A stretch of DNA of 6,916 nt, taken from NCBI GenBank assembly GCA_018827845.1, contig JAHJXC010000019.1:1-6916 (forward strand), in the 5' to 3' direction. Origin of the DNA: Patescibacteria group bacterium (GTDB lineage Bacteria; Patescibacteriota; Minisyncoccia; UBA9983). Of the stretch, positions 1 through 5,260 are shown piece after piece. The notes beneath the pieces were generated by a model. The model was given only the letters and a program-made list of their open reading frames with translations. It searched no databases and had not been told where the DNA came from. The translations under genes were made by a program, and so were the position numbers. The stretch's first letter is position 1. The number at the start of each line of letters is the position of its first letter.

Positions 1-1
1 G

Positions 2-805
2 CGGCTGAAGGAATTGGACCAGGCCAAGTCGGAGTTTGTGACCATTACCTCGCACCAATTGCGCGCGCCCATTACTGCCATCAAGGGTTATTCCTCCATG
101 TTGATGGAGGGAACTTTTGGCCCAGTGCCGGAAAAAGCAAGGACAGCTGTTGACCGAATATTACAGTCCAGCGACCGCTTGGTGCGCTTGATTGCCGATT
201 TCCTTAATCTCAGCAGGATTGAGAGAGGCAAAATGGAATATGATTTTCAGAAATTTGACTTGAAGGATTTGGTAAAGAGTATCTTTGACGATTTTTTCCA
301 AATCAACGGAAAAAGAAAAATCCCCCTGAAATTTTCTTTGGAACTTGATGAAAACGAGAAATTTATGGTTACTGCTGACCAGGAAAAAGTGCGCCAGGCC
401 ATGAGCAATTTGATTGACAACGCCTTGAAATACACTAAGGAAGGATTTGCCAAGATTTCGCTCTATAAAAATCCGGAGAAAAATACCATTATTTTCAAAG
501 TTCAAGATTCTGGCATGGGCATGGACAAAGATTCTCTTGCCAGGATTTTCCAGAAATTTACCCGCGCGCATAACGGCACTCTGAGCGTGCATGTTGAAGG
601 AACAGGGCTCGGCCTTTATGTGGCAAAAGAGATTATGAGTGCCCATGGCGGGGATATTTGGGCAGAAAGCAGGGGCATAGGCAAGGGCTCGTCATTTTCC
701 ATAGAATTCCCAATGAAATTTATCACCCCGCAGGAAAAGCAGAAAATGGAGGAGGAACAGAAACAGCGCGAGCAAAATGTTGAAAGATTTGTAAAAGGGA
801 TATAG
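2..805 (+). CDS. Sensor histidine kinase, C-terminal part (5' end outside window)
   Basis: This is the HisKA plus HATPase_c core of a two-component sensor kinase, which autophosphorylates a histidine and passes the phosphate to a response regulator. The frame is open from base 2 (RLKELDQAKSEF), so the TTG at 14 is not a real start; the sensor and any membrane segments lie upstream of the window. In order I see the H-box (SHQLRAPITAIKGY, His codon 53-55), the N-box (NLIDNALKYTKEG), the G1/F region (DSGMGMDKDSLARIFQKF), and the G2 box (GTGLGLYVAKEIMSAHGG), followed by GKGSSFSIEFP. All catalytic landmarks are intact. A charged Glu/Lys/Gln tail of about 30 residues follows the ATPase domain. No receiver gene follows directly, so it may be an orphan or paired with an upstream gene. 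The family is certain; the stimulus cannot be told. Confidence 0.95.
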   Translation, partial: RLKELDQAKSEFVTITSHQLRAPITAIKGYSSMLMEGTFGPVPEKARTAVDRILQSSDRLVRLIADFLNLSRIERGKMEYDFQKFDLKDLVKSIFDDFFQINGKRKIPLKFSLELDENEKFMVTADQEKVRQAMSNLIDNALKYTKEGFAKISLYKNPEKNTIIFKVQDSGMGMDKDSLARIFQKFTRAHNGTLSVHVEGTGLGLYVAKEIMSAHGGDIWAESRGIGKGSSFSIEFPMKFITPQEKQKMEEEQKQREQNVERFVKGI

Positions 806-812
806 AATATGG

Positions 813-840
813 TTGACTTTTTAATATCATTTAGTATACT
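813..840 (+). promoter_or_regulatory. Sigma70-type promoter of the 883 gene
   Basis: TTGACT (813-818), a 16-base spacer and TATACT (835-840) make a good sigma70-like promoter, just after the kinase stop codon. The predicted start near 847 gives a leader of about 35 bases before the SD. The string GTATACTCTAAAC here (834-846) recurs exactly at the -10 of the 1540 gene. Confidence 0.65.
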
Positions 841-871
841 CTAAACTAGAATATAGAAACTTGAATAAAAA

Positions 872-877
872 AGGAGG
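872..877 (+). promoter_or_regulatory. Shine-Dalgarno AGGAGG deciding the 883 start
   Basis: AGGAGG lies 2 bases before the ATG at 880 and 5 bases before the ATG at 883. Five bases is also the spacing for the 4852 gene, so the second ATG is the better start. Confidence 0.7.
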
Positions 878-882
878 AAATG

Positions 883-1146
883 ATGGATTGCGGAATTCCA
901 AAAATTAAGTTGGGAGTAGCTATGACACCCGAAGTCATGGACAAAATGAAAGCAGGAGAAAGGAGGTTCTGGGAAAAATTTTTATCAAGAGCCCAAAAAG
1001 AGATTGGCAAAGCCAGCGATGGCACCAAAGAGTTTCCCATTGAGCCCTCAGAAATTTTGAGTAGGCAGCATACGAAAGCCATTGAGAAATATGATGGCTC
1101 AATATACTGCCAGACAAGACAGTTGGAATATTATTTTAGATTTTAA
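883..1146 (+). CDS. Hypothetical protein, 87 residues
   Basis: I do not recognise this protein. It starts MDCGIPKIKLG and is basic and mostly hydrophilic, with a likely helical middle (MTPEVMDKMKAGERRFWEKFLSRAQKEIG, about residues 14-42) and an aromatic end (LEYYFRF). There is no signal peptide or membrane segment, and only two cysteines. It is probably a small cytoplasmic protein. The gene is a complete single transcription unit: promoter at 813-840, strong SD at 872-877, and a rho-independent terminator 10 bases after the stop. That packaging is the best evidence that it is real. A tandem ATG at 880 is the alternative start, but it sits only 2 bases from the SD. The leader resembles that of the 5261 gene (16 of 18 bases identical). 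Confidence 0.75.
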   Translation: MDCGIPKIKLGVAMTPEVMDKMKAGERRFWEKFLSRAQKEIGKASDGTKEFPIEPSEILSRQHTKAIEKYDGSIYCQTRQLEYYFRF

Positions 1147-1154
1147 TAAGAGAG

Positions 1155-1195
1155 AAAAAATCCGGCCTGGACGCCCTAACGCACCAGGCCTTTTT
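1155..1195 (+). terminator. Rho-independent terminator after the 883 gene
   Basis: A perfect 7-bp stem, GGCCTGG (1164-1170) with CCAGGCC (1184-1190), has a 13-base loop, is preceded by six A and followed by TTTTT. The flanking A and T runs allow partial bidirectional function. Confidence 0.85.
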
Positions 1196-1259
1196 CATTG
1201 GAAATTTTGAGGAAAATAGGGGATAATGAAGATAGGTATTTAAATAAGTATTTCAAAAA

Positions 1260-1268
1260 TGCTAAACT
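1260..1268 (+). promoter_or_regulatory. Extended -10 close to the 1275 start
   Basis: TGCTAAACT fits an extended -10 (TGn plus TAAACT, 4 of 6 consensus bases). It ends 6 bases before the ATG at 1275 and there is no SD between, which predicts a leaderless transcript. No clear -35 is visible, so this is a moderate call. Confidence 0.4.
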
Positions 1269-1274
1269 AACTTT

Positions 1275-1466
1275 ATGGAGTGTCAGAAGGAAAACAATTT
1301 AAAAACGTGTCCCTGCACTTACCCCGGTTGCCCGAGGAAGGGGATTTGCTGCGAGTGCATAAGGCATCACCGAGACAACGGAGAATTGCCAGGTTGTTGT
1401 TTTTCAAAGGAGGCGGAAAAGACCTATGACCGCTCCATTGAAAATTTTATTCGCACCAGAAAGTGA
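1275..1466 (+). CDS. DUF6485-like cysteine-rich small protein
   Basis: A 63-residue protein with nine cysteines (3, 12, 14, 19, 25, 26, 28, 41, 42), mostly in a CPCTYPGC...GICCEC...GCC pattern, then a polar tail KTYDRSIENFIR. This layout (MEC start, CxC, CPRKGICCEC, RHHRxNGELPGC) matches my memory of the uncharacterised DUF6485 family. The spacing suggests metal binding, zinc or an iron-sulphur cluster, but no function is established. There is no signal peptide, so it should act in the cytoplasm. It ends in TGA, which supports the standard code here. No SD precedes the ATG; a -10-like box ends 6 bases upstream, so it may be translated from a leaderless mRNA. A GCCACT-C-AGTGGC palindrome follows the stop (1476-1488) without a T run. 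Confidence 0.8.
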   Translation: MECQKENNLKTCPCTYPGCPRKGICCECIRHHRDNGELPGCCFSKEAEKTYDRSIENFIRTRK

Positions 1467-1502
1467 TTTATGTTAGCCACTCAGTGGCACACATTCCCCC
1501 CA

Positions 1503-1531
1503 TTGCTTTTTAAGCAAGAGTAGCGTATACT
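1503..1531 (+). promoter_or_regulatory. Promoter of the CxxC protein gene, with palindrome over the -35
   Basis: TTGCTT (1503-1508), a 17-base spacer and TATACT (1526-1531) form a promoter whose -10 ends 8 bases before the ATG at 1540. The -35 is the left arm of a perfect inverted repeat, TTGCTT-TTT-AAGCAA (1503-1517), which could be an operator. No SD lies before the gene, so a leaderless mRNA is likely. Confidence 0.55.
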
Positions 1532-1539
1532 CTAAACAT

Positions 1540-1962
1540 ATGAGAAATTTTAAACAAGATAGAGGAAAAAGTTTTGGCGGCAGCCGCGGAGGCGGATTTG
1601 GCAGACGAGATCGTGGCAGAGATCGCGGTCCAGTCACTATGCATCAGGCAGTTTGCGACCAATGCGGGAAGTCCTGCGAGGTTCCTTTTAAGCCAACTAG
1701 CGGCAAGCCAGTGTATTGCAATGTTTGTTTTGGAGGCAAGAAGGAAACCGGAAATTATAGAGGGGGAGACAGATTTCCGCAAAAAAGTTTTGATAGTTAC
1801 AAAGCTCCTGTTAAAACTGACAATGATGAGATAAAAAAGCAATTTGACATGCTGAATGTTAAGCTTGACAGGATTATAAAATCTTTGGAGGAAAAGAAGG
1901 AGGAAAAAAATAAAACAGCAGTTAAAAAAACAGTAAAAACAAAGAAAGCCAAGAAGAAATAG
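1540..1962 (+). CDS. CxxC-x17-CxxC zinc-ribbon protein with RGG and Lys-rich regions
   Basis: A 140-residue protein in three parts. Residues 1-31 are rich in Gly and Arg (GGSRGGGFGRRDRGRDRG), an RGG-like nucleic-acid-binding stretch. Residues 39-63 hold CDQC and CNVC exactly 17 residues apart, with the inner signature CEVPFKPTSGKPVY; this is the CxxC-x17-CxxC domain known from candidate-phylum genomes, very likely a single zinc site. Residues about 95-121 look like an amphipathic helix or coiled coil (IKKQFDMLNVKLDRIIKSLEEKK), and the last 20 residues are mostly Lys. I infer RNA or DNA binding, perhaps on ribosomes or mRNA. The typA gene follows about 58 bases on. No SD is present; the -10 TATACT sits 8 bases before the ATG. 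Confidence 0.85.
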   Translation: MRNFKQDRGKSFGGSRGGGFGRRDRGRDRGPVTMHQAVCDQCGKSCEVPFKPTSGKPVYCNVCFGGKKETGNYRGGDRFPQKSFDSYKAPVKTDNDEIKKQFDMLNVKLDRIIKSLEEKKEEKNKTAVKKTVKTKKAKKK

Positions 1963-2020
1963 AGAAGAATCTATGCGTTTTGTTCCCTGTGGAATCGGGG
2001 AATATTTAATTTGGAAATTT

Positions 2021-3784
2021 ATGGAAATTAGAAATATAGCTATTATCGCTCACGTTGACCACGGCAAGACCAGCCTTACCGATTTTTTACTGCGCCAAAC
2101 AGGCGCTGCAGAAGACGGCATCACCATGGATTCAAACGATTTGGAAAAAGAAAGAGGTATTACTATTTATTCTAAAAACGCCTCAATTTTCTATAATGGG
2201 ACAAAAATAAATATAGTGGATACGCCAGGGCACGCGGACTTCGGTTCTGAAGTTGAGCGCGTATTGCGTTCCATTGATTCTGTAATTTTGGTGGTTGACG
2301 CGCAAGAAGGCCCGATGCCCCAGACAAAATTTGTTTTAAAAAAATCTCTGGAGCTTGGGCTGAAGCCGATCGTTGTAATAAATAAAATAGACAAGCCCGC
2401 GGCCAGGCCGGACTGGACGCACGAAAAAGTTATGGAGCTTTTTATGGATCTTGGCGCCAGCGAAGAACAATTGAATTTTCCCACAGTCTACGCGATAGCC
2501 AAAAAAGGTATTGCCAAAATGAATTTATCGGATGACTCAATTGATTTAACCCCGCTCCTGGACATTATTTTAAAAGAAATTCCGCCGGCTTCTTCAGACG
2601 TTTTGAATCAAAAACCCTTAAGATTCCAGCCATTTAATCTTGCTTATGATAATTTTACCGGGCGTTTGGCTATTGGCAGAATATATGAAGGCGTTCTCAA
2701 GTCAGGCAGCAGTGTTTTTCTAAAAAAAGCGGATGGCGAAACAAGAGCGGGCAAAATATCAAAAATTTTTACTTTTCACGGGCTTAACAAAAAAGAAGTT
2801 CAGGAAGCGAGTGCCGGAGACATAGTGATGATTGCGGGAATAACGGATATTTATATTGGAGAAACTGTTTGCAGTGATGCTTCGCAAGAAGCCTTGCCCG
2901 CGATTAATGTTGACGAGCCGACGATTTCGCTTAATTTTTTAGTTAATAGTTCTCCTTTTGCAGGCAGAGACGGCAAGTTTGTTACCAGCCGCCAGACAAG
3001 AGAAAGGCTGGAAAGAGAGCTCAACGTGAATGTCGGGCTTAAAATAGATTTTTCATCCAATGATTATTTTAAAGTTTACGGCCGGGGAGAATTGCACATT
3101 GCTATATTGCTGGAGAATATGAGGCGCGAGGGATATGAACTGCAAGTTTCCCAGCCCCAGGTTATTTTTAAAGAAGACCCTTCAACAGGCTCAGGGAAAT
3201 TGGAGCCGTTTGAAGAAGTTATTGTTGATATTCCCAGCCAGATGGCTGGAATGGTTATAGAAAAACTGGCGAAAAGAAAAGGCATTATGGTTAATATGCA
3301 TCCGGAGCAAAATCATACCAGAATTATTTTTGAGGCGCCTACAAGGGGTTTATTGGGATATCATGGAGATTTTATAATAGATACAAAAGGAGAGGGAATA
3401 ATTTGCAGCCGCGTAATCGGCTTCAGGCCTTTTGCCGGAGATATTGAAAAGCGGGCAGCCGGTTCAATGGTTTCTATGGTCAATGGCAAGGCACTCGGCT
3501 TCTCTTTATTTAATTTGCAGGCAAGAGGAGCTCTTTATATTGGCGCTGGAACAGAAGTTTATGGCGGAATGGTAATAGGCAATACTTCAAAAGGCGAAGA
3601 TATGAGAGTTAATCCCACAAAAGGCAAACAGCTTACAAATATGCGCGCCAGCGGTTCTGATGACGCAATTACTCTTACGCCTCCGCTTGAGCTCACTTTA
3701 GAGAGGGGATTAGAAATAATGCGCGAAGATGAATATTTAGAAGTAACCCCTAAAAACATCCGCCTAAGAAAAATTTCTTTATAA
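2021..3784 (+). CDS. typA: Ribosome-associated translational GTPase TypA/BipA
   Basis: TypA/BipA is an EF-G-like GTPase that binds the ribosome and supports its assembly and stress or cold adaptation. From the ATG at 2021 the protein has 587 residues. Motifs: G1 AHVDHGKT (10-17), G2 ERGITI (44-49), G3 DTPGHADFG (67-75), G4 NKID (121-124), then TypA hallmarks: SSPFAGRDGKFVTSR, GRGELHIAILLENMRREGYEL, APTRGLLGYHGDF and LTNMRASGSDDAITLTPP. The frame also opens at ATG 1973, but those 16 extra residues (MRFVPCGIGEYLIWKF) are unlike any TypA I know, while MEIRNIAIIAHVDHGKT is the normal family start. Compared with E. coli BipA as I recall it, the switch I loop is about five residues shorter and the positively charged C-terminal tail is missing. 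One oddity: residues DPSTGSG, encoded at 3176-3196, come from a dispersed-repeat-like insertion. Confidence 0.95.
   Translation: MEIRNIAIIAHVDHGKTSLTDFLLRQTGAAEDGITMDSNDLEKERGITIYSKNASIFYNGTKINIVDTPGHADFGSEVERVLRSIDSVILVVDAQEGPMPQTKFVLKKSLELGLKPIVVINKIDKPAARPDWTHEKVMELFMDLGASEEQLNFPTVYAIAKKGIAKMNLSDDSIDLTPLLDIILKEIPPASSDVLNQKPLRFQPFNLAYDNFTGRLAIGRIYEGVLKSGSSVFLKKADGETRAGKISKIFTFHGLNKKEVQEASAGDIVMIAGITDIYIGETVCSDASQEALPAINVDEPTISLNFLVNSSPFAGRDGKFVTSRQTRERLERELNVNVGLKIDFSSNDYFKVYGRGELHIAILLENMRREGYELQVSQPQVIFKEDPSTGSGKLEPFEEVIVDIPSQMAGMVIEKLAKRKGIMVNMHPEQNHTRIIFEAPTRGLLGYHGDFIIDTKGEGIICSRVIGFRPFAGDIEKRAAGSMVSMVNGKALGFSLFNLQARGALYIGAGTEVYGGMVIGNTSKGEDMRVNPTKGKQLTNMRASGSDDAITLTPPLELTLERGLEIMREDEYLEVTPKNIRLRKISL
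3178..3196 (+). repeat. Dispersed 19-bp repeat-like element inside typA
   Basis: CCCTTCAACAGGCTCAGGG is one base from CCCTTCGACAGGCTCAGGG, and close to CCCTTCGACAAGCTCAGGG, which I recall as a short dispersed, partly palindromic repeat (CCCT...AGGG) scattered through many environmental bacterial genomes, including candidate phyla. It stays in frame and encodes PSTGSG where related TypA proteins have a short IDG-type turn. It is the only copy I see in the window. Confidence 0.55.
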
Positions 3785-3812
3785 TTGAATTTAATGGTAT
3801 CTATGATATAAT
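3785..3812 (+). promoter_or_regulatory. Promoter of the 3820 gene with inverted repeat around the -10
   Basis: TTGAAT (3785-3790), 16 bases, and a perfect extended -10, TGATATAAT (3804-3812). The -10 ends 7 bases before the ATG at 3820, so the transcript should begin almost at the start codon. The arms TATCTAT (3798-3804) and ATAGATA (3813-3819) flank the -10 as a perfect 7-bp inverted repeat, a plausible repressor site. Confidence 0.65.
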
Positions 3813-3819
3813 ATAGATA

Positions 3820-4221
3820 ATGAAGCTACTGGAAAAAGTAAAAAGCGGCTTGGATGAAAAGTTTCAAAAGATTCTAAAAACTCCCGCTAGTTTTGATTTT
3901 TTTGTGGCAATCCACGATTTTATTGAATATATTGAATTGAATCCATCTCTTTCTAAAAATCTTTCATCTTTCATAAAATCCAACCGGGAACTGAGGATTC
4001 CCGGCAAATACAGCCATTTGAAACAGATTTATCAAGGAATAGAAGACGTCAATATAAAATCAAATGTTGATTTGGGGCATGAAAGATATATGGTGCTTAT
4101 AGAGTTAAATAAGATTCGGAATAAAGATATTTCAGAAAGCAATTCGTTCTGGAAAAAACGGGAATTATTCAGAAAATTAACGGGTGAGATCTACGAGATA
4201 TTAAACCCGAATCTAGCATAA
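3820..4221 (+). CDS. Hypothetical protein, 133 residues, helical
   Basis: I do not recognise this family. The protein looks soluble and mostly alpha-helical: no signal peptide, no membrane segment, no cysteine. Distinct stretches are TPASFDFFVAIHDFIEYIELNPSL (about residues 21-44), a basic middle (IKSNRELRIPGKYSHLKQIY), and a charged C-terminal helix ending FRKLTGEIYEILNP. The start is set by an excellent extended -10 promoter 7 bases upstream and the lack of any SD, which makes this the clearest leaderless gene in the window. It follows typA by 35 bases but has its own promoter. Codon use and base composition look like the neighbours'. No function can be inferred from sequence or context. 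Confidence 0.8.
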   Translation: MKLLEKVKSGLDEKFQKILKTPASFDFFVAIHDFIEYIELNPSLSKNLSSFIKSNRELRIPGKYSHLKQIYQGIEDVNIKSNVDLGHERYMVLIELNKIRNKDISESNSFWKKRELFRKLTGEIYEILNPNLA

Positions 4222-4238
4222 ATAAAGAGCCTTAGAAA

Positions 4239-4244
4239 TAAAAT
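4239..4244 (+). promoter_or_regulatory. -10 box close to the 4251 start
   Basis: TAAAAT (5 of 6 consensus bases) ends 6 bases before the ATG at 4251 and no SD is present. No convincing -35 was found, so this is a tentative leaderless promoter. Confidence 0.35.
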
Positions 4245-4250
4245 AAATCT

Positions 4251-4811
4251 ATGAATAGAATTAAAAAGCGGGTTATTGTTATTTTAATTATTTTGGCTTG
4301 TTTGGCAGGAGTTTTGTTATTGATGAGGGGAGATGAGGATACTTGGATTTGCGAAAATGGCCAGTGGATAAAACACGGCAATCCCAGCGCGCCCATGCCG
4401 AGTGAATCTTGCAGCGGAAATATGACAGTGAAAATATTTTTAAGCGATTCTCGTTTCGCTGGAGAGCCGTATTTTGATTGCTCCCACACCATAGCTGTTG
4501 AGAGGCAGGTTCCTAAAACTTTGGCGGCTGCCAGGGCAGCCATTGAATCTCTTTTGCGGGGAGCAACGCAGGAAGAAATTAATCAAGGATTTGTTTCAAA
4601 TATAAATTCAGGAGTGAGAATTCAAAAATTATCCATTGAAAACAGAACGGCTGAAATTGATTTTGACGAGCAAATGGAATTTCAAGTCGGCGGGTCCTGC
4701 CGAGTGGCGGCCATCAGGGCTCAAATTACTGAAACATTAAAGCAGTTTCCAACGGTTGATAGCGTTGTCATCTCAATCAACGGAAGAACCGAAGATATCT
4801 TACAGCCGTAA
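4251..4811 (+). CDS. Membrane-anchored GerMN-domain protein
   Basis: A 186-residue protein with a KKR-led hydrophobic segment at residues 8-25, then an extracytoplasmic head. The linker EDTWICENGQWIKHGNPSAPMP is followed by a GerMN domain (about 57-186): VKIFLSD, a CSHTIAVERQVPKT strand, the helix AAARAAIESLLRGATQEEINQGF, NINSGVRIQKLSIENRTAEIDFDE, and a C-terminal helix-strand ending VVISINGRTEDI. GerMN was named from GerM (germination/sporulation) but is widespread in secreted proteins of non-sporulating bacteria, where its binding partner is unknown; an envelope role is likely. Cys17 lies within the hydrophobic segment (ILAC), but hydrophobic residues continue after it, so I favour a membrane anchor over a lipoprotein. 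It sits just upstream of an exported L,D-transpeptidase, which fits a cell-wall neighbourhood. Confidence 0.85.
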   Translation: MNRIKKRVIVILIILACLAGVLLLMRGDEDTWICENGQWIKHGNPSAPMPSESCSGNMTVKIFLSDSRFAGEPYFDCSHTIAVERQVPKTLAAARAAIESLLRGATQEEINQGFVSNINSGVRIQKLSIENRTAEIDFDEQMEFQVGGSCRVAAIRAQITETLKQFPTVDSVVISINGRTEDILQP

Positions 4812-4819
4812 AATTTAAA

Positions 4820-4828
4820 TGGTATAAT
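4820..4828 (+). promoter_or_regulatory. Extended -10 of the L,D-transpeptidase gene
   Basis: TGGTATAAT is a perfect extended -10, with a possible weak -35 (CTTACA, 4799-4804, 18-base spacer) inside the end of the GerMN gene. Transcription would start near 4835, giving a short leader with AGGAGG at 4841-4846, 5 bases before the ATG. Confidence 0.6.
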
Positions 4829-4851
4829 TAAAATAAACAAAGGAGGAAAAG

Positions 4852-5141
4852 ATGAGATCTTTAATAATTTTACTGGCAATGTTTTTTATAATCATTCTGC
4901 CAAGCAAAGCGCTCGCAAGGGAGGCGTATTTAAAAAAATTGTTCTTCCGGAAAAGATCAAGCCCGGTGACCCGCGGAACGCCATGGGTATAGATCCGGCA
5001 ATAAGAATTCATGGCACAAATGACAAAAGTTCCATTGGCAAAAGAATCAGCAGGGGCTGTATTAGATTAAGGAATGAGGATATTTTAAAGCTTGCAGAAT
5101 ATATAGAAAACAAAAAAATTAAAGTTTTGTTCATAGAATAA
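4852..5141 (+). CDS. Exported mini L,D-transpeptidase (YkuD), split by a -1 frame change
   Basis: L,D-transpeptidases make 3-3 cross-links in peptidoglycan with a catalytic Cys. The ATG at 4852 has AGGAGG 5 bases upstream and encodes a signal peptide (MRSLIILLAMFFIIILPSKA-LA) but reaches TAG at 4990. The -1 frame runs from there to TAA at 5139 and encodes GGVFKKIVLPEKIKPG, then the complete YkuD catalytic motif: IRIHGTNDKSSIGKRISRGCIRL, with His, Ser, Cys and Arg all intact. The frames meet at T TTA AAA (4929-4935), a canonical -1 slippery heptamer. A ribosome slipping there yields about 96 residues. That is far shorter than normal L,D-transpeptidases: about 60 residues of the N-terminal YkuD strands are missing. 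It may be programmed frameshifting, a recent indel (pseudogene), or an assembly error in the A-run. Without the shift, only ATG 4983 could start the catalytic half. Confidence 0.75.
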
Positions 5142-5171
5142 ATTCCCAGCCATGCGCCTGGGAATTTTTTT
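5140..5171 (+). terminator. Rho-independent terminator after the L,D-transpeptidase gene
   Basis: AATTCCCAG (5141-5149) pairs perfectly with CTGGGAATT (5158-5166) around an 8-base loop, and a run of seven T (5165-5171) ends it. The stem starts in the stop codon of the transpeptidase gene, so that frame is the one closed by the transcription unit. Confidence 0.85.
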
Positions 5172-5180
5172 AAATCGCCA

Positions 5181-5216
5181 TTGCAAAAATTGCCTAAATA
5201 TTGTATATCTTATAAT
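5181..5216 (+). promoter_or_regulatory. Promoter region of the TIM-barrel gene
   Basis: Two readings overlap. TTGCAA (5181-5186), 17 bases, TATATC (5204-5209) gives a start near 5217. TATAAT (5211-5216), with TTGCCT (5190-5195) only 15 bases away, gives a start near 5223. The first would place the start at a leader motif shared with the 883 gene. Confidence 0.5.
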
Positions 5217-5260
5217 AGAATCTAGAAACTTTAAAAATAACGGCCAAAGGAGGGGAAAAG

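Noticed and set aside
161..646. 161-residue minus-strand frame inside the kinase gene, and similar minus-strand frames at 846-1117, 1510-1842, 2191-2484, 2851-3285, 3559-3759, 4232-4543 and 4815-5012
   Set aside because: All lie antisense to genes with clear family motifs or own expression signals, and their translations show no domain pattern or initiation signals.
1474..1490. GCCACT-C-AGTGGC hairpin as terminator of the 1275 gene
   Set aside because: No T run follows; it may be a weak hairpin or protein site, but nothing supports termination.
1574..1834. 86-residue + frame overlapping the CxxC protein gene
   Set aside because: Out-of-frame shadow of a gene with an exact CxxC-x17-CxxC motif; no start signal of its own.
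1973..2020. Upstream ATG at 1973 as the typA start
   Set aside because: Adds 16 residues not seen in the family; the usual TypA start is a few residues before the AHVDHGKT motif, which fits ATG 2021.
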